Shown here one piece after another: positions 34,614 through 43,693 of a DNA stretch of 64,000 nt. The position numbers were made by a program, and so were the translations under genes. A model generated the notes under the pieces. It was not told the DNA's origin and made no database searches. It saw only the letters and a list, made by a program, of their open reading frames with translations. Within the stretch, counting starts at the first letter, position 1, and the number at the start of each line of letters is the position of its first letter. Location: contig JAGAYZ010000021.1 in NCBI GenBank assembly GCA_017940245.1, positions 1 through 64,000 of the forward strand, read 5' to 3'. This DNA comes from Muribaculaceae bacterium. GTDB taxonomy: Bacteria; Bacteroidota; Bacteroidia; Bacteroidales; Muribaculaceae.

Positions 34614-36482
34614 ATGGCCAGTTACCTGCAAGTAGAGAATCTCACAAAGTCTTTTGGTGCCGATGTCCTGTTTACCGACATCACTTTTGGTGTTGCCGAA
34701 GGTGACAAAATAGGGCTTATTGCCAAAAATGGTCTTGGCAAAACCACACTGTTGCGCATCTTGGCTGGCGACGACACACCCGACTCGGGGTCGGTCATCT
34801 ACCGCAACGACCTGCGCGTGGGATATTTGCCACAAAGTCCCTCATTTCCAGGCTCACAAACAGTGATGGACTCATGTTTATGTGGAGACGACAAGCAGTC
34901 GCAGGCAGTGCGCGACTATGAAATGGCTCTCATTTCGGCCGACAGTGATGCTATGACTCATGCCATTCAGGCAATGGACAATGCCGCCGCATGGGATTAT
35001 GAAGACCGCTTCAAGCAGATTCTCACCATGCTTAAAATTGACGATTTTAACCAGCGCATGGAGCAACTGTCAGGCGGACAGGTGAAGCGAGTGGCACTAG
35101 CCAAAATTCTCATTGGAGAGCCACAATTCATCATTTTGGATGAACCTACCAACCATCTGGATATTGACATGATTGAATGGCTGGAGAACTATCTCAAACG
35201 CAGTTTCGTCACTCTGCTCATGGTCACACACGACCGTTATTTCTTGGACGGCATCTGCAATAAAATACTGGAGCTGGACCAGCAGAGCATATACGCTTAT
35301 TCCGGTAACTACAATTATTACCTAGAAAAACGCACCGAGCGCATCGAGGCCCAAAATTCAGCTGTTGAGCGCGCTCGTAATCTGCTGCGCACCGAACTCG
35401 ACTGGATGCGGCGACAGCCTCAGGCTCGAGCCCATAAAGCGCAATACCGCATCGACGCGTTTTACGACCTCAAGCAACGTGCACAAGCACGTCCCACCGA
35501 GCGAAACGTGGAGCTCAACGTGGGAGCCACCTACATCGGCAACAAAATATTCACAGCCTGTGACGTGAGCAAACGATTTGGCGAAAAGGTCATTTTAGAC
35601 CGGCTCAATTACACCTTTGCCCGATATGAAAAACTTGGCATTGTCGGCGACAATGGTGTGGGAAAATCCACTTTCATCAAATTGTTGCTGGGAATTCTGC
35701 AACCCGACAGTGGCCATTTCGAGCTGGGCGAAACCATCCGTTTTGGATATTATAGCCAGGAAGGGATCTCTTTCAAAGAAGACAAGCGGGTCATTGATGC
35801 TGCACGCGACATTGCTGAGGTCATCTATTTTGATGAGAAAAACAACTACACCGCCTCACAATTTTTAAACTTGTTCCTGTTCAACGCACGCGACCAGCAG
35901 AAACTTATTGCAAAGCTGAGTGGCGGTGAACGCCGAAGATTGTACCTGGCCACTGTGCTAATGCGCAAGCCGAATTTCCTTATCCTTGATGAACCTACCA
36001 ATGATTTGGACATCCAGACTCTGGCAGTACTCGAAGACTACATTGCACATTTCAAGGGGTGCGTGATTATCGTCAGTCACGACCGCTATTTCATGGATCG
36101 CACTGTAGACCACACGTGGGTGTTCATGGGAAACGGAGTTATCAAGGATTTCCCTGGAAATTACAGCGAATACCGTGCATGGAAGGAACTACATGAACGC
36201 GAAGTTTCGGAAAAAGGGAAAAACTCCACTTCATCGCCCGAACGCCAACATTACAACAACCGTGATTACAGCAACAAACTCACATATAAAGAAAAAAAGG
36301 AACTAGAACAAATCACTGCCGACCTTGAGGCCCTGAATCACGAAAAAGACCAACTTGACACGCTGTTTTCCAGCGGAGCAACCATCGACGATGCCGCTCA
36401 GAAAGCAACACGTTACCAAGAAATAAAAGACACTCTCGATGAGTTGGAAATGCGCTGGTTGGAACTGAGCGAAAAAAAATAA
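34614..36482 (+). CDS. ABC-F family ATPase (Uup-like)
   Basis: A 622-residue soluble protein with two ABC ATPase domains in tandem and no membrane helices, the layout of ABC-F translation factors. Walker A motifs are IAKNGLGKTTL (about 41-50) and GDNGVGKSTF (about 346-355); signature motifs are LSGGQVKRVALAK and LSGGERRRLYLAT; both Walker B glutamates are present (ILDEPTNHLD, ILDEPTNDLD). The C-terminal about 75 residues form a coiled coil (TYKEKKELEQITADLEALN), which points to Uup-type rather than an antibiotic-resistance branch. ABC-F proteins bind the ribosomal E site. A hairpin (36483-36511) follows the stop. Confidence 0.93.
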   Translation: MASYLQVENLTKSFGADVLFTDITFGVAEGDKIGLIAKNGLGKTTLLRILAGDDTPDSGSVIYRNDLRVGYLPQSPSFPGSQTVMDSCLCGDDKQSQAVRDYEMALISADSDAMTHAIQAMDNAAAWDYEDRFKQILTMLKIDDFNQRMEQLSGGQVKRVALAKILIGEPQFIILDEPTNHLDIDMIEWLENYLKRSFVTLLMVTHDRYFLDGICNKILELDQQSIYAYSGNYNYYLEKRTERIEAQNSAVERARNLLRTELDWMRRQPQARAHKAQYRIDAFYDLKQRAQARPTERNVELNVGATYIGNKIFTACDVSKRFGEKVILDRLNYTFARYEKLGIVGDNGVGKSTFIKLLLGILQPDSGHFELGETIRFGYYSQEGISFKEDKRVIDAARDIAEVIYFDEKNNYTASQFLNLFLFNARDQQKLIAKLSGGERRRLYLATVLMRKPNFLILDEPTNDLDIQTLAVLEDYIAHFKGCVIIVSHDRYFMDRTVDHTWVFMGNGVIKDFPGNYSEYRAWKELHEREVSEKGKNSTSSPERQHYNNRDYSNKLTYKEKKELEQITADLEALNHEKDQLDTLFSSGATIDDAAQKATRYQEIKDTLDELEMRWLELSEKK

Positions 36483-36511
36483 AGCCTCCGGAATGAACTG
36501 CCGAAGGCTCT
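36483..36511 (+). terminator. Hairpin after ABC-F gene
   Basis: AGCCTCCGG and CCGAAGGCT pair with one wobble around an 11-base loop directly after the stop; no long T run follows, so termination may be partial. Confidence 0.5.
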
Positions 36512-36729
36512 ATGGTGTGTCGTGTGTTGCTGTCCAGCAAGTGTGACACGGCAAATGTTTTATTACGAAAAAGTCAGTTAAATACGTTTGAAGCTCTAAT
36601 TCTTGTTTTCATTGTAACAGACTCTGGGAACAACGAAAAGTTTAATCTCCTTTTTTAATTTAACATTTATTAAATCATTCCTATTTAAATAACCTCAAAA
36701 CTTGACACGCTGTAGTGAAAAAAGGACAT

Positions 36730-36744
36730 TGGCATAGTTATTGC
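36730..36744 (+). promoter_or_regulatory. Sigma-54 type -24/-12 promoter of clpC-htpG
   Basis: TGGCATAGTTATTGC, which fits the sigma-54 consensus at all conserved bases with the required 12-base GG-GC spacing. It is the same as the clpB element except in the variable bases. The predicted start is near 36756, about 21 bases before the ATG at 36777. Confidence 0.68.
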
Positions 36745-36776
36745 AGTAAAGCTATGAAAGAAAACAAAAACAGAAA

Positions 36777-38924
36777 ATGATATACAACAACAAGAAGTAC
36801 CAAGAATTGATTTCACGTCACTGTGCCCAGCACCCCATCGCTGGCCTTCACACCGATGATGAAGAAGAGGAAATGCCCGAAGAAGAGAGCGGCAATAATC
36901 CCCCGGCACAAGGCGGAGAACGTCGCACACAACGACGAAATGTCATGAAAGGTGACAATAATGGCACTCCCGTTATTGACAAATATAGCAAGGATATCAC
37001 TCGGGCAGCCGCCGAAGGTCGCCTAGATCCTGTAGTGGGACGCGAGAAAGAAATCGAACGTCTGGCTCAGATTTTGAGCCGGCGCAAGAAAAACAATCCC
37101 GTGCTGATAGGCGAACCGGGCGTGGGCAAATCGGCCATCATCGAAGGCCTTGCCAAGCGCATCGTAGAGCGCAAAGTGGCTCGAGTGCTCTTCGACAAAC
37201 GCATTGTGTCGCTCGACATGGCCGCGATAGTGGCAGGTACCAAGTATAGAGGGCAGTTTGAAGAGCGCGTTAAAGCCGTGGTAGACGAGGTGACGCAACA
37301 CCCCGACATCATCATGTTCATTGACGAAATTCACAATATTGTGGGGGCTGGCAATGCCAGTGGATCAATGGACGCCGCCAACTTGCTCAAGCCGGCACTG
37401 GCTCGAGGCGAGTTTCAATGTATTGGTGCGACAACACTCGATGAGTACCGCAAAAACATTGAAAAAGACGGCGCACTGGAACGCCGATTCCAAAAAGTGA
37501 TTGTAGAACCCACTTCGGCTAGCGAAACACTGGAAATTTTACACAACATTAAGCACGTCTACGAGAAACACCATGGTGTGGCCTACACCGACAAGGCACT
37601 CGAAGCCTGTGTAAAACTCACCGACCGTTACATCAGTGACCGTTTTTTCCCCGACAAGGCTATTGACGCTCTCGACGAGGCAGGCTCACGTGTGCACATT
37701 TCTAAAGTTGTGGTTCCGCCCGAAATTGACAATTTGGAAAAACGCATCGCCGAAGCGCAAGAGAATAAATTCAAGGCTGTTCAGGCTCAAAACTTTGAGG
37801 GTGCGGCAAATTACCGCGATCTGCAAGAACGTCTGAAGCTGGAATTGGACCATGCTAAAAGAGTGTGGGAAGAAGAACTCGACAGCAAACGTGAAACCGT
37901 GGATGAAAACGACGTAGCCGAGGTGGTGGCTCTCATCACCGGTGTTCCTGTGCAACGCATCGCACAGAGTGAAGGCATGCGTCTGCTGGGCATGACCGAT
38001 GAACTGAAAAAACAAGTCGTGGGTCAAGATGAAGCCATCGATAAGATTGCACGGGCAATCCGCCGCAACCGCGCGGGCCTGCGCGATCCCAAGCGTCCTA
38101 TCGGCTCGTTTATGTTCTTAGGTTCTACAGGAGTCGGAAAAACATTGCTGGCCAAAAGGCTTGCAGAATTCCTATTTAATAGCGATGAAGCACTTATCCG
38201 CATCGACATGAGCGAATATATGGAGAAGTTCAATGTCTCCCGCCTGGTGGGTGCACCTCCGGGCTACGTGGGATATGAAGAAGGCGGACAACTCACCGAG
38301 AAAGTGCGCCGTCACCCCTACTCGGTCGTATTGCTTGACGAGGTGGAAAAAGCTCATCCCGATGTATTTAACTTGCTGTTGCAAGTGCTAGACGAAGGGT
38401 CGCTCACCGACAGTCTGGGACGCAAGGTTGACTTCAAAAACACCATCGTGATTATGACCAGCAACATCGGCACACGCGAGCTGAAGGATTTCGGGGCCGG
38501 AGTCGGTTTCAACACTGGCGACATCACCAAGGAACGTAGTGACTCGGTGATTCGCAAAGCGCTGAATCGTTCTTTCTCACCTGAGTTCCTCAACCGAGTC
38601 GACGACATTATCACCTTCAGCGCCCTCAACAAAGATGATATTCTCAAAATCGTAGACATTGAACTTGCTTCCTTCTACAAGCGCGTGGAAGATGCCGGAT
38701 TCAAACTCGTCATCACCGATGCCGCCAAGCAAATGGTGGCCGATGCCGGATATGATGTGCAATTTGGCGCACGACCTCTCAAACGTGCCATCCAGTCCAA
38801 CATCGAAGATCCGCTCAGCGAAATGCTGCTGCGCGAAGAAGCTCAGGCTGGCGACACCATCGTGATGGACGTGGCCGACGGTGAGATCAAAGCCGCCATA
38901 CAAGTACAACAACCTACAGAATAA
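36777..38924 (+). CDS. clpC: ClpC-type protease ATPase without N-domain
   Basis: A 715-residue AAA+ unfoldase for ClpP. The two AAA modules are complete (Walker A GEPGVGKS and GSTGVGKT), with a UVR-like middle segment ([15 protein letters not shown]) as in ClpC and not the long ClpB coil. The ClpP-docking tripeptide VGF is present in [10 protein letters not shown]. However, the first about 68 residues are an acidic, Gln/Asn/Arg-rich linker ([12 protein letters not shown]) and the usual about 145-residue Clp N-domain is missing. No in-frame extension upstream can hold it. Adaptor recognition must therefore differ from textbook ClpC. It is followed by htpG after 28 bases. Confidence 0.93.
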   Translation: MIYNNKKYQELISRHCAQHPIAGLHTDDEEEEMPEEESGNNPPAQGGERRTQRRNVMKGDNNGTPVIDKYSKDITRAAAEGRLDPVVGREKEIERLAQILSRRKKNNPVLIGEPGVGKSAIIEGLAKRIVERKVARVLFDKRIVSLDMAAIVAGTKYRGQFEERVKAVVDEVTQHPDIIMFIDEIHNIVGAGNASGSMDAANLLKPALARGEFQCIGATTLDEYRKNIEKDGALERRFQKVIVEPTSASETLEILHNIKHVYEKHHGVAYTDKALEACVKLTDRYISDRFFPDKAIDALDEAGSRVHISKVVVPPEIDNLEKRIAEAQENKFKAVQAQNFEGAANYRDLQERLKLELDHAKRVWEEELDSKRETVDENDVAEVVALITGVPVQRIAQSEGMRLLGMTDELKKQVVGQDEAIDKIARAIRRNRAGLRDPKRPIGSFMFLGSTGVGKTLLAKRLAEFLFNSDEALIRIDMSEYMEKFNVSRLVGAPPGYVGYEEGGQLTEKVRRHPYSVVLLDEVEKAHPDVFNLLLQVLDEGSLTDSLGRKVDFKNTIVIMTSNIGTRELKDFGAGVGFNTGDITKERSDSVIRKALNRSFSPEFLNRVDDIITFSALNKDDILKIVDIELASFYKRVEDAGFKLVITDAAKQMVADAGYDVQFGARPLKRAIQSNIEDPLSEMLLREEAQAGDTIVMDVADGEIKAAIQVQQPTE

Positions 38925-38952
38925 GATTTTTCATTAAAAAACATATTTCAAT

Positions 38953-41004
38953 ATGGCAACAAAAGGTTCAATCGGGGTAACTACAAACAACATTTTCCCC
39001 GTTATCAAACAATTTCTCTACAGCGATCATGAGATTTTCCTGCGTGAGCTGGTTTCTAACGCTGTCGATGCCACTCAAAAATTGAAAACACTAGCAAGCG
39101 CCGGCGAGTTTAAAGAATCAACCGAGGGGCTTACCGTTTCGGTCACGCTCGACAAAGAGGCCGGCACGCTCACCGTAAGTGATCATGGTATCGGAATGAC
39201 TGCCGAAGATGTAGACAAATACATCAACCAAATAGCCTTCTCGGGTGCCGAAGAGTTCCTCAACAAATACAAAGACAGCGCTAATGCCATCATAGGTCAC
39301 TTCGGTCTGGGATTCTACTCGGCATTCATGGTATCGAAGAAAGTAGAAATCCGCTCCTTATCCTATAAAGAAGGCGCTCAAGCCGTCAGTTGGACTTGCG
39401 ATGGCTCACCCGAATATGAAATGAACGAATGCGACAAGACTGAACGCGGCACCGACATCATTCTCTACATCGATGATGATGAAAAAGAATATCTGGAGCA
39501 AAGCCGCATCAACTCGTTGCTTAACAAGTACTGCCGTTTCCTGCCTGTGCCCATCATTTTCGGCAAGGAGCAAGAATGGAAAGACGGGAAATATGTAGAC
39601 ACCGACAAGGACAAGGTCATCAACGACGTAGAACCATTGTGGACTCGCAAACCCACAGAACTGAAAGACGAGGATTATCTCAAATTCTATCGTGCCATTC
39701 AACCCGGGCAAGAAGACCCATTGTTCTGGATTCACCTGAATGTAGATTTTCCCTTCACTTTGACCGGTATTCTCTATTTTCCCAAAATCAAGAACAATCT
39801 GGACATCCGCAAAGACCGAATCCAACTCTATTGCAACCAGGTTTATGTTACCGATAGCGTAGAAGGTGTGGTGCCCGACTTCTTGATGTTGCTGCAAGGT
39901 GTCATCGACTCGCCCGACATTCCGCTTAACGTGTCACGTTCCTATTTACAGGCCGACCGCAACGTGAAGAAAATTTCCACCTATATTACTAAGAAAGTTG
40001 CGTCGCGACTGGAAGAAATCGCCAAAAACGATGCACAGGAATTTGAGAAAAAGTGGAACGATATCAAGATTTTCATTGAGTATGGCATGCTTAGCGACGA
40101 AAAATTCTGCGAGCAAGCCATGAAATTCGCCTTGCTGGAGAACACCGACGGTAAGTTCTTCAAACTTGACGATTACAAAAAACTGATTGAAGCCAACCAA
40201 ACCGACAAAGATGGCAACCTCATCTACCTCTATGCTACCGACCGCGAAGCACAGTACACCCACATCAAGGCTGCCAGCGACAAGGGCTACGACGTGCTCA
40301 TGATGAACGGCCAACTGGATGTGCCTTTCGTGGGCATGCTGGAGCAGAAGAACGAGAAATCACGCTTTGTGCGCGTTGATTCCGATGTTATCGACCGGCT
40401 CATCGTCAAGGAAAATGCCCGTGAAGTGGAACTCACCCAAGACGAGAAAGACGTGGCCACCACATTGTTCCAGTCGCAAATGCCCTCCATCGACAAGAGC
40501 AACTTCATGGTGTCGTTTGCGGCTCTCACAGCCGAGGACCAGCCAATTGTCGTCACGCAGAGCGAGTATATGCGCCGCATGAAGGAAATGGCTCAGTTCC
40601 AGCCTGGCATGAGTTTCTATGGTGAACTGCCCGACAGCTACATGCTAACACTCAACACTGAGCATGAGCTCATTAAACGAGTCATCGACGATGCAGTTAA
40701 GGCTACCGAGGCCGAGTTGAAACCAATCAATGAAGACATCAAGGCCACCAACAACGTCATCAATGCCCTGCGCGACTTGAAGAAAGACGACAAGGATCTC
40801 ACCGATGAACAGAAAAAGGACCTGGAAGAGAATGAGAAGAAAGTGAGTGAATTGCGCGACAAACGCAATGCCGTCATTACGGCCTATGCTGCCGGCCAAG
40901 ATGTGGTGAAGCAACTCATCGACATCGCTCTGCTGGGCAACGGACTGCTGAAAGGCGAATCGCTTAACACCTTCCTCAAACGTTCGGTGAGCCTGCTGAA
41001 ATAA
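38953..41004 (+). CDS. htpG: Chaperone HtpG (Hsp90)
   Basis: A 683-residue bacterial Hsp90, a dimeric ATP-dependent chaperone. The N-terminal GHKL ATPase domain shows FLRELVSNAVDA, DHGIGM and GHFGLGFYSAFMV; the middle domain contains the ATPase arginine region (NVSRSYLQADRNVK). An acidic-basic helical stretch follows near residues 580-640 (LKKDDKDLTDEQKKDLEE). The gene has no promoter of its own in the 28-base gap and is probably cotranscribed with clpC from the sigma-54 type promoter. Confidence 0.97.
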   Translation: MATKGSIGVTTNNIFPVIKQFLYSDHEIFLRELVSNAVDATQKLKTLASAGEFKESTEGLTVSVTLDKEAGTLTVSDHGIGMTAEDVDKYINQIAFSGAEEFLNKYKDSANAIIGHFGLGFYSAFMVSKKVEIRSLSYKEGAQAVSWTCDGSPEYEMNECDKTERGTDIILYIDDDEKEYLEQSRINSLLNKYCRFLPVPIIFGKEQEWKDGKYVDTDKDKVINDVEPLWTRKPTELKDEDYLKFYRAIQPGQEDPLFWIHLNVDFPFTLTGILYFPKIKNNLDIRKDRIQLYCNQVYVTDSVEGVVPDFLMLLQGVIDSPDIPLNVSRSYLQADRNVKKISTYITKKVASRLEEIAKNDAQEFEKKWNDIKIFIEYGMLSDEKFCEQAMKFALLENTDGKFFKLDDYKKLIEANQTDKDGNLIYLYATDREAQYTHIKAASDKGYDVLMMNGQLDVPFVGMLEQKNEKSRFVRVDSDVIDRLIVKENAREVELTQDEKDVATTLFQSQMPSIDKSNFMVSFAALTAEDQPIVVTQSEYMRRMKEMAQFQPGMSFYGELPDSYMLTLNTEHELIKRVIDDAVKATEAELKPINEDIKATNNVINALRDLKKDDKDLTDEQKKDLEENEKKVSELRDKRNAVITAYAAGQDVVKQLIDIALLGNGLLKGESLNTFLKRSVSLLK

Positions 41005-41020
41005 GCTAAAGAACAACCAG

Positions 41021-41069
41021 CCGAGAACCCGTCTTCATTGACCTGATATAGTCCAGATTGGGTTCTCGG
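41021..41069 (+). terminator. Long-loop hairpin after htpG
   Basis: CCGAGAACCC (41021-41030) pairs with GGGTTCTCGG (41060-41069) over a 29-base loop, followed by TTCTTT. It probably ends the clpC-htpG transcript; it lies just before umuD, so a role in umuD expression is possible. Confidence 0.6.
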
Positions 41070-41101
41070 TTCTTTATCTATTGATATATTCTATTATTAT
41101 C

Positions 41102-41545
41102 ATGAGTGACGAAAACCTACGATTGGAAATCAGTCGAATCGATGATTCGGAATCGCTTTCCACCACTCTATTTGAGAGCAAGATTCAGGCCGGGTTTCCC
41201 AGTCCGGCACAAGGTGCTTATGGCGATGCCATCGACTTGAATCGTGAGCTCATCAGCAATCCGGCTGCCACATTTTGCGCGCGTGTGATAGGCAATTCCA
41301 TGATTGATGCCGGCATCAACGATGGCGACCTGCTCATCATCGACAAGTCGCTCACGCCACACAATGGCGACATAGCAGTGTGCTTTATTGATGGCGACTT
41401 CACCGTGAAACGGATTACCATCAAAGCCGACGGCTTGTACCTCACCCCCGCAAACAAACAATTCCCGGAACTCTACGTTTCGCCCGAAAGCAATTTCACT
41501 GTTTGGGGCGTGGTGTCGCACATTATTCACCACATCACGCGCTGA
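41102..41545 (+). CDS. umuD: UmuD-like S24 peptidase
   Basis: A 147-residue LexA/UmuD-type self-cleaving protein that, after RecA-stimulated cleavage, partners UmuC. The cleavage site is QAGFPSPA with the Ala30-Gly31 bond, and the Ser-Lys dyad is intact (Ser66 in GNSMID, Lys103 in FTVKRI), matching E. coli Ser60/Lys97 in spacing. The frame opens 21 bases upstream; ATG 41102 (MSDENLRLE) fits best. UmuC follows after 7 bases. No LexA box of a known type was recognised upstream. Confidence 0.94.
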   Translation: MSDENLRLEISRIDDSESLSTTLFESKIQAGFPSPAQGAYGDAIDLNRELISNPAATFCARVIGNSMIDAGINDGDLLIIDKSLTPHNGDIAVCFIDGDFTVKRITIKADGLYLTPANKQFPELYVSPESNFTVWGVVSHIIHHITR

Positions 41546-41552
41546 AATCGAC

Positions 41553-42818
41553 ATGAAGCTCTACGGACTCATTGACTGCAACAATTTTTTCGTGTCATGT
41601 GAGCGAGTTTTCAACCCCATGCTCAATGGCCGCTCCGTCGTCGTCTTATCTAACAACGACGGATGTGTGATTGCACGCAGCAACGAGGCCAAAGCCATGG
41701 GTATCCCCATGGGATGCCCCGCCTTCCAGATTAAAACACATTGCGATCCGCGTCAGGTGGTGCAACTTTCTGCCCGCCACATCATGTATCATGACCTGTC
41801 GCAGCGCGTGATGAGTATCATCGGTGCCGAGGTCGAAAACGTGGATCAATATTCGGTGGACGAAGCTTTTTTCACACTGCCTTACGAAGATATTGAACGC
41901 AATCATGTCCTGCTTGCTTCGCTGGTCGCTAAGATCAAGCAATATGTGGGTATCCCGGTAAGCATCGGTTTCGCACCAACCCGCACGTTGGCCAAAATCG
42001 CATCGCACGTGGCCAAGAAACACCCGCGCATCACCGATGGTGTTTATTGGCTAGTGCGTCCCGAGGCCATTGACATCATCCTCCAGCGCACGCCCATCGG
42101 CGACGTGTGGGGAATAGGCCGACGGTTATCGGCCTCACTCACCGAACGCGGCATCAACACCGCAGCACAGTTCACACAGATGCCTTCGGCTCTGGTGAGG
42201 CGACTGTATTCTGTTGCTGTAGAACGCACTCAACGCGAACTAAAAGGGGAAGACTGCGTCAGTATCAATCCCGTGACCGTTGCTCATAACTCTATCATGA
42301 ATTCACGCACTTTTGCCCATGTAATTACTAAGCGAAACGAGGTGAGGGATGCCGTGGTGGTATTCGCAAAAATGTGTGCCAAGCGACTGCGCGATGAGCA
42401 TGTTGTTGCCGGCTCGGTAACAGTATACATTAGAGGCGACCACCACCGTGAAGATCTCCCCTACTACGCCAACTCATTTCAAATCAAGCTTCCCACCCCA
42501 TCTTCCTCTACCATGACCATCGTGCAACATGCCCTTCAGGCTTTTGGCAACGTTTTTCGCGAGGGATTCTCCTATCGCAAGGCCGGAGTGCTGCTTAGCG
42601 ACATCACTTCCAGTCACGGCATTCAGTTAGGACTTTTCGATACCAAAGACTATGCTCGTCAGCAACGACTCATGGAAGCCATTGACAACATCAACGGCCA
42701 CTACGGTTCCCATGTGGTAACTCTGGCTCCCGATGACTCCAAGGGTGAATGGCGTCCCGAAAAATCACACTTTCAAGAAAGCAGCAGAACACTGCGCATT
42801 TATACAGCCATGCTATAG
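41553..42818 (+). CDS. umuC: Y-family DNA polymerase UmuC
   Basis: The 421-residue catalytic subunit of a polymerase V-type translesion DNA polymerase. Motifs include LIDCNNFFVSCERVF with the first catalytic aspartate, YSVDEAFF with the adjacent Asp-Glu pair, VSIGFAPTRTLAKIASH, and the helix-hairpin-helix with DVWGIGRRLSASL. The C-terminal UmuC-specific region ends with the SH-FQE segment near residue 408. It forms umuDC with the gene 7 bases upstream and is presumably DNA-damage induced. Confidence 0.95.
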   Translation: MKLYGLIDCNNFFVSCERVFNPMLNGRSVVVLSNNDGCVIARSNEAKAMGIPMGCPAFQIKTHCDPRQVVQLSARHIMYHDLSQRVMSIIGAEVENVDQYSVDEAFFTLPYEDIERNHVLLASLVAKIKQYVGIPVSIGFAPTRTLAKIASHVAKKHPRITDGVYWLVRPEAIDIILQRTPIGDVWGIGRRLSASLTERGINTAAQFTQMPSALVRRLYSVAVERTQRELKGEDCVSINPVTVAHNSIMNSRTFAHVITKRNEVRDAVVVFAKMCAKRLRDEHVVAGSVTVYIRGDHHREDLPYYANSFQIKLPTPSSSTMTIVQHALQAFGNVFREGFSYRKAGVLLSDITSSHGIQLGLFDTKDYARQQRLMEAIDNINGHYGSHVVTLAPDDSKGEWRPEKSHFQESSRTLRIYTAML

Positions 42819-42827
42819 CGCAAAAGA

Positions 42828-42859
42828 TTTTCTTATGTCGGCAAAAAATACTAATTTTG
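42828..42859 (+). promoter_or_regulatory. Probable promoter of SpoU methyltransferase gene
   Basis: TTTT (42828-42831, three of four bases of the -33 box), 20 bases, then TAATTTTG (42852-42859). It rules out longer start choices upstream of 42880. Confidence 0.58.
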
Positions 42860-42879
42860 CCCTCCAAGGAAAAACAATT

Positions 42880-43647
42880 ATGATTGACATCAACAATAGC
42901 ATTATCAAAGTGGTGAAATCGCTTGCGGCCAAGAAGCACCGCGACAGCGAGGGTCTGTTTGTGGCCGAAGGCACAAAGTGTGTGCGCGACACGTGGGACG
43001 CGTTCAACTGCCGATGGCTCATCGCCACACGGTCGTGGTATGAGCAACTGGGAACAGCCGCCCACTACGACAAAATCGTCATCACGCCCAAGTCGCAAAT
43101 GGCTCGCATATCACAGTTTGACACCCCCAGCGATGTAATCGCCGTCTATGAGATTCCCACGCGTTCCTACACCGACGAGGAAGTGAGAAACAGTCTGAAC
43201 ATTGTACTCGACAATATTCAGGATCCTGGCAACCTGGGCACTATTATGCGGCTGGCCGACTGGTACGGTATTCGCAATATATTCGCCAGTACCACCACAG
43301 TCGATGTATTTAACCACAAAGTAGTGCAAGCCACCATGGGTGCCATTTCAAGGGTGAAAGTCCACTATTGCGATCTGGAGAGCTTACTGGAACAATACAG
43401 CGACCTGCCAGCCTACGGCACATTCCTTGACGGTGAAAACATCTACAACAAGAAACTGGCGCCACACGGGTTTGTCATCTTCGGCAACGAGGGAAAGGGC
43501 ATCAGCGACAATGTGGGCAAACTGGCCAGCGAGCGGTTGCTCATCCCGTCGGCACCGCACCAGGGAGCTGGCAGCGAGTCGCTCAACGTGGGCATAGCTG
43601 CCGCTATTACCATCAGCGAAATCATGCGCAGTTCTTTACAGAAATAA
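42880..43647 (+). CDS. SpoU/TrmH-family RNA 2'-O-methyltransferase
   Basis: A 255-residue SPOUT methyltransferase that methylates a ribose 2'-OH in rRNA or tRNA with SAM. An N-terminal substrate-binding domain (about 1-95; FVAEGTKCVRD) precedes the knotted catalytic domain with LDNIQDPGNLGTIMRLADW, FGNEGKGIS and ESLNVGIAAAI, the three SpoU motifs. The start at 42880 is chosen over 42733 because a -7 promoter box lies at 42852-42859 and the upstream reading overlaps umuC. The exact target (RlmB-like or TrmH-like) is not clear. Confidence 0.9.
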   Translation: MIDINNSIIKVVKSLAAKKHRDSEGLFVAEGTKCVRDTWDAFNCRWLIATRSWYEQLGTAAHYDKIVITPKSQMARISQFDTPSDVIAVYEIPTRSYTDEEVRNSLNIVLDNIQDPGNLGTIMRLADWYGIRNIFASTTTVDVFNHKVVQATMGAISRVKVHYCDLESLLEQYSDLPAYGTFLDGENIYNKKLAPHGFVIFGNEGKGISDNVGKLASERLLIPSAPHQGAGSESLNVGIAAAITISEIMRSSLQK

Positions 43648-43693
43648 ACATAGCAGCACGTTAAAAGCCTCATAACTAGCAGAAAAATGAACT

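Noticed and set aside
36754..36780. Eight-codon upstream ORF (MKENKNRK) whose stop overlaps the clpC start as ATGA
   Set aside because: The predicted sigma-54 transcript starts near 36756, after this ATG, so the leader peptide would not be translated from it.
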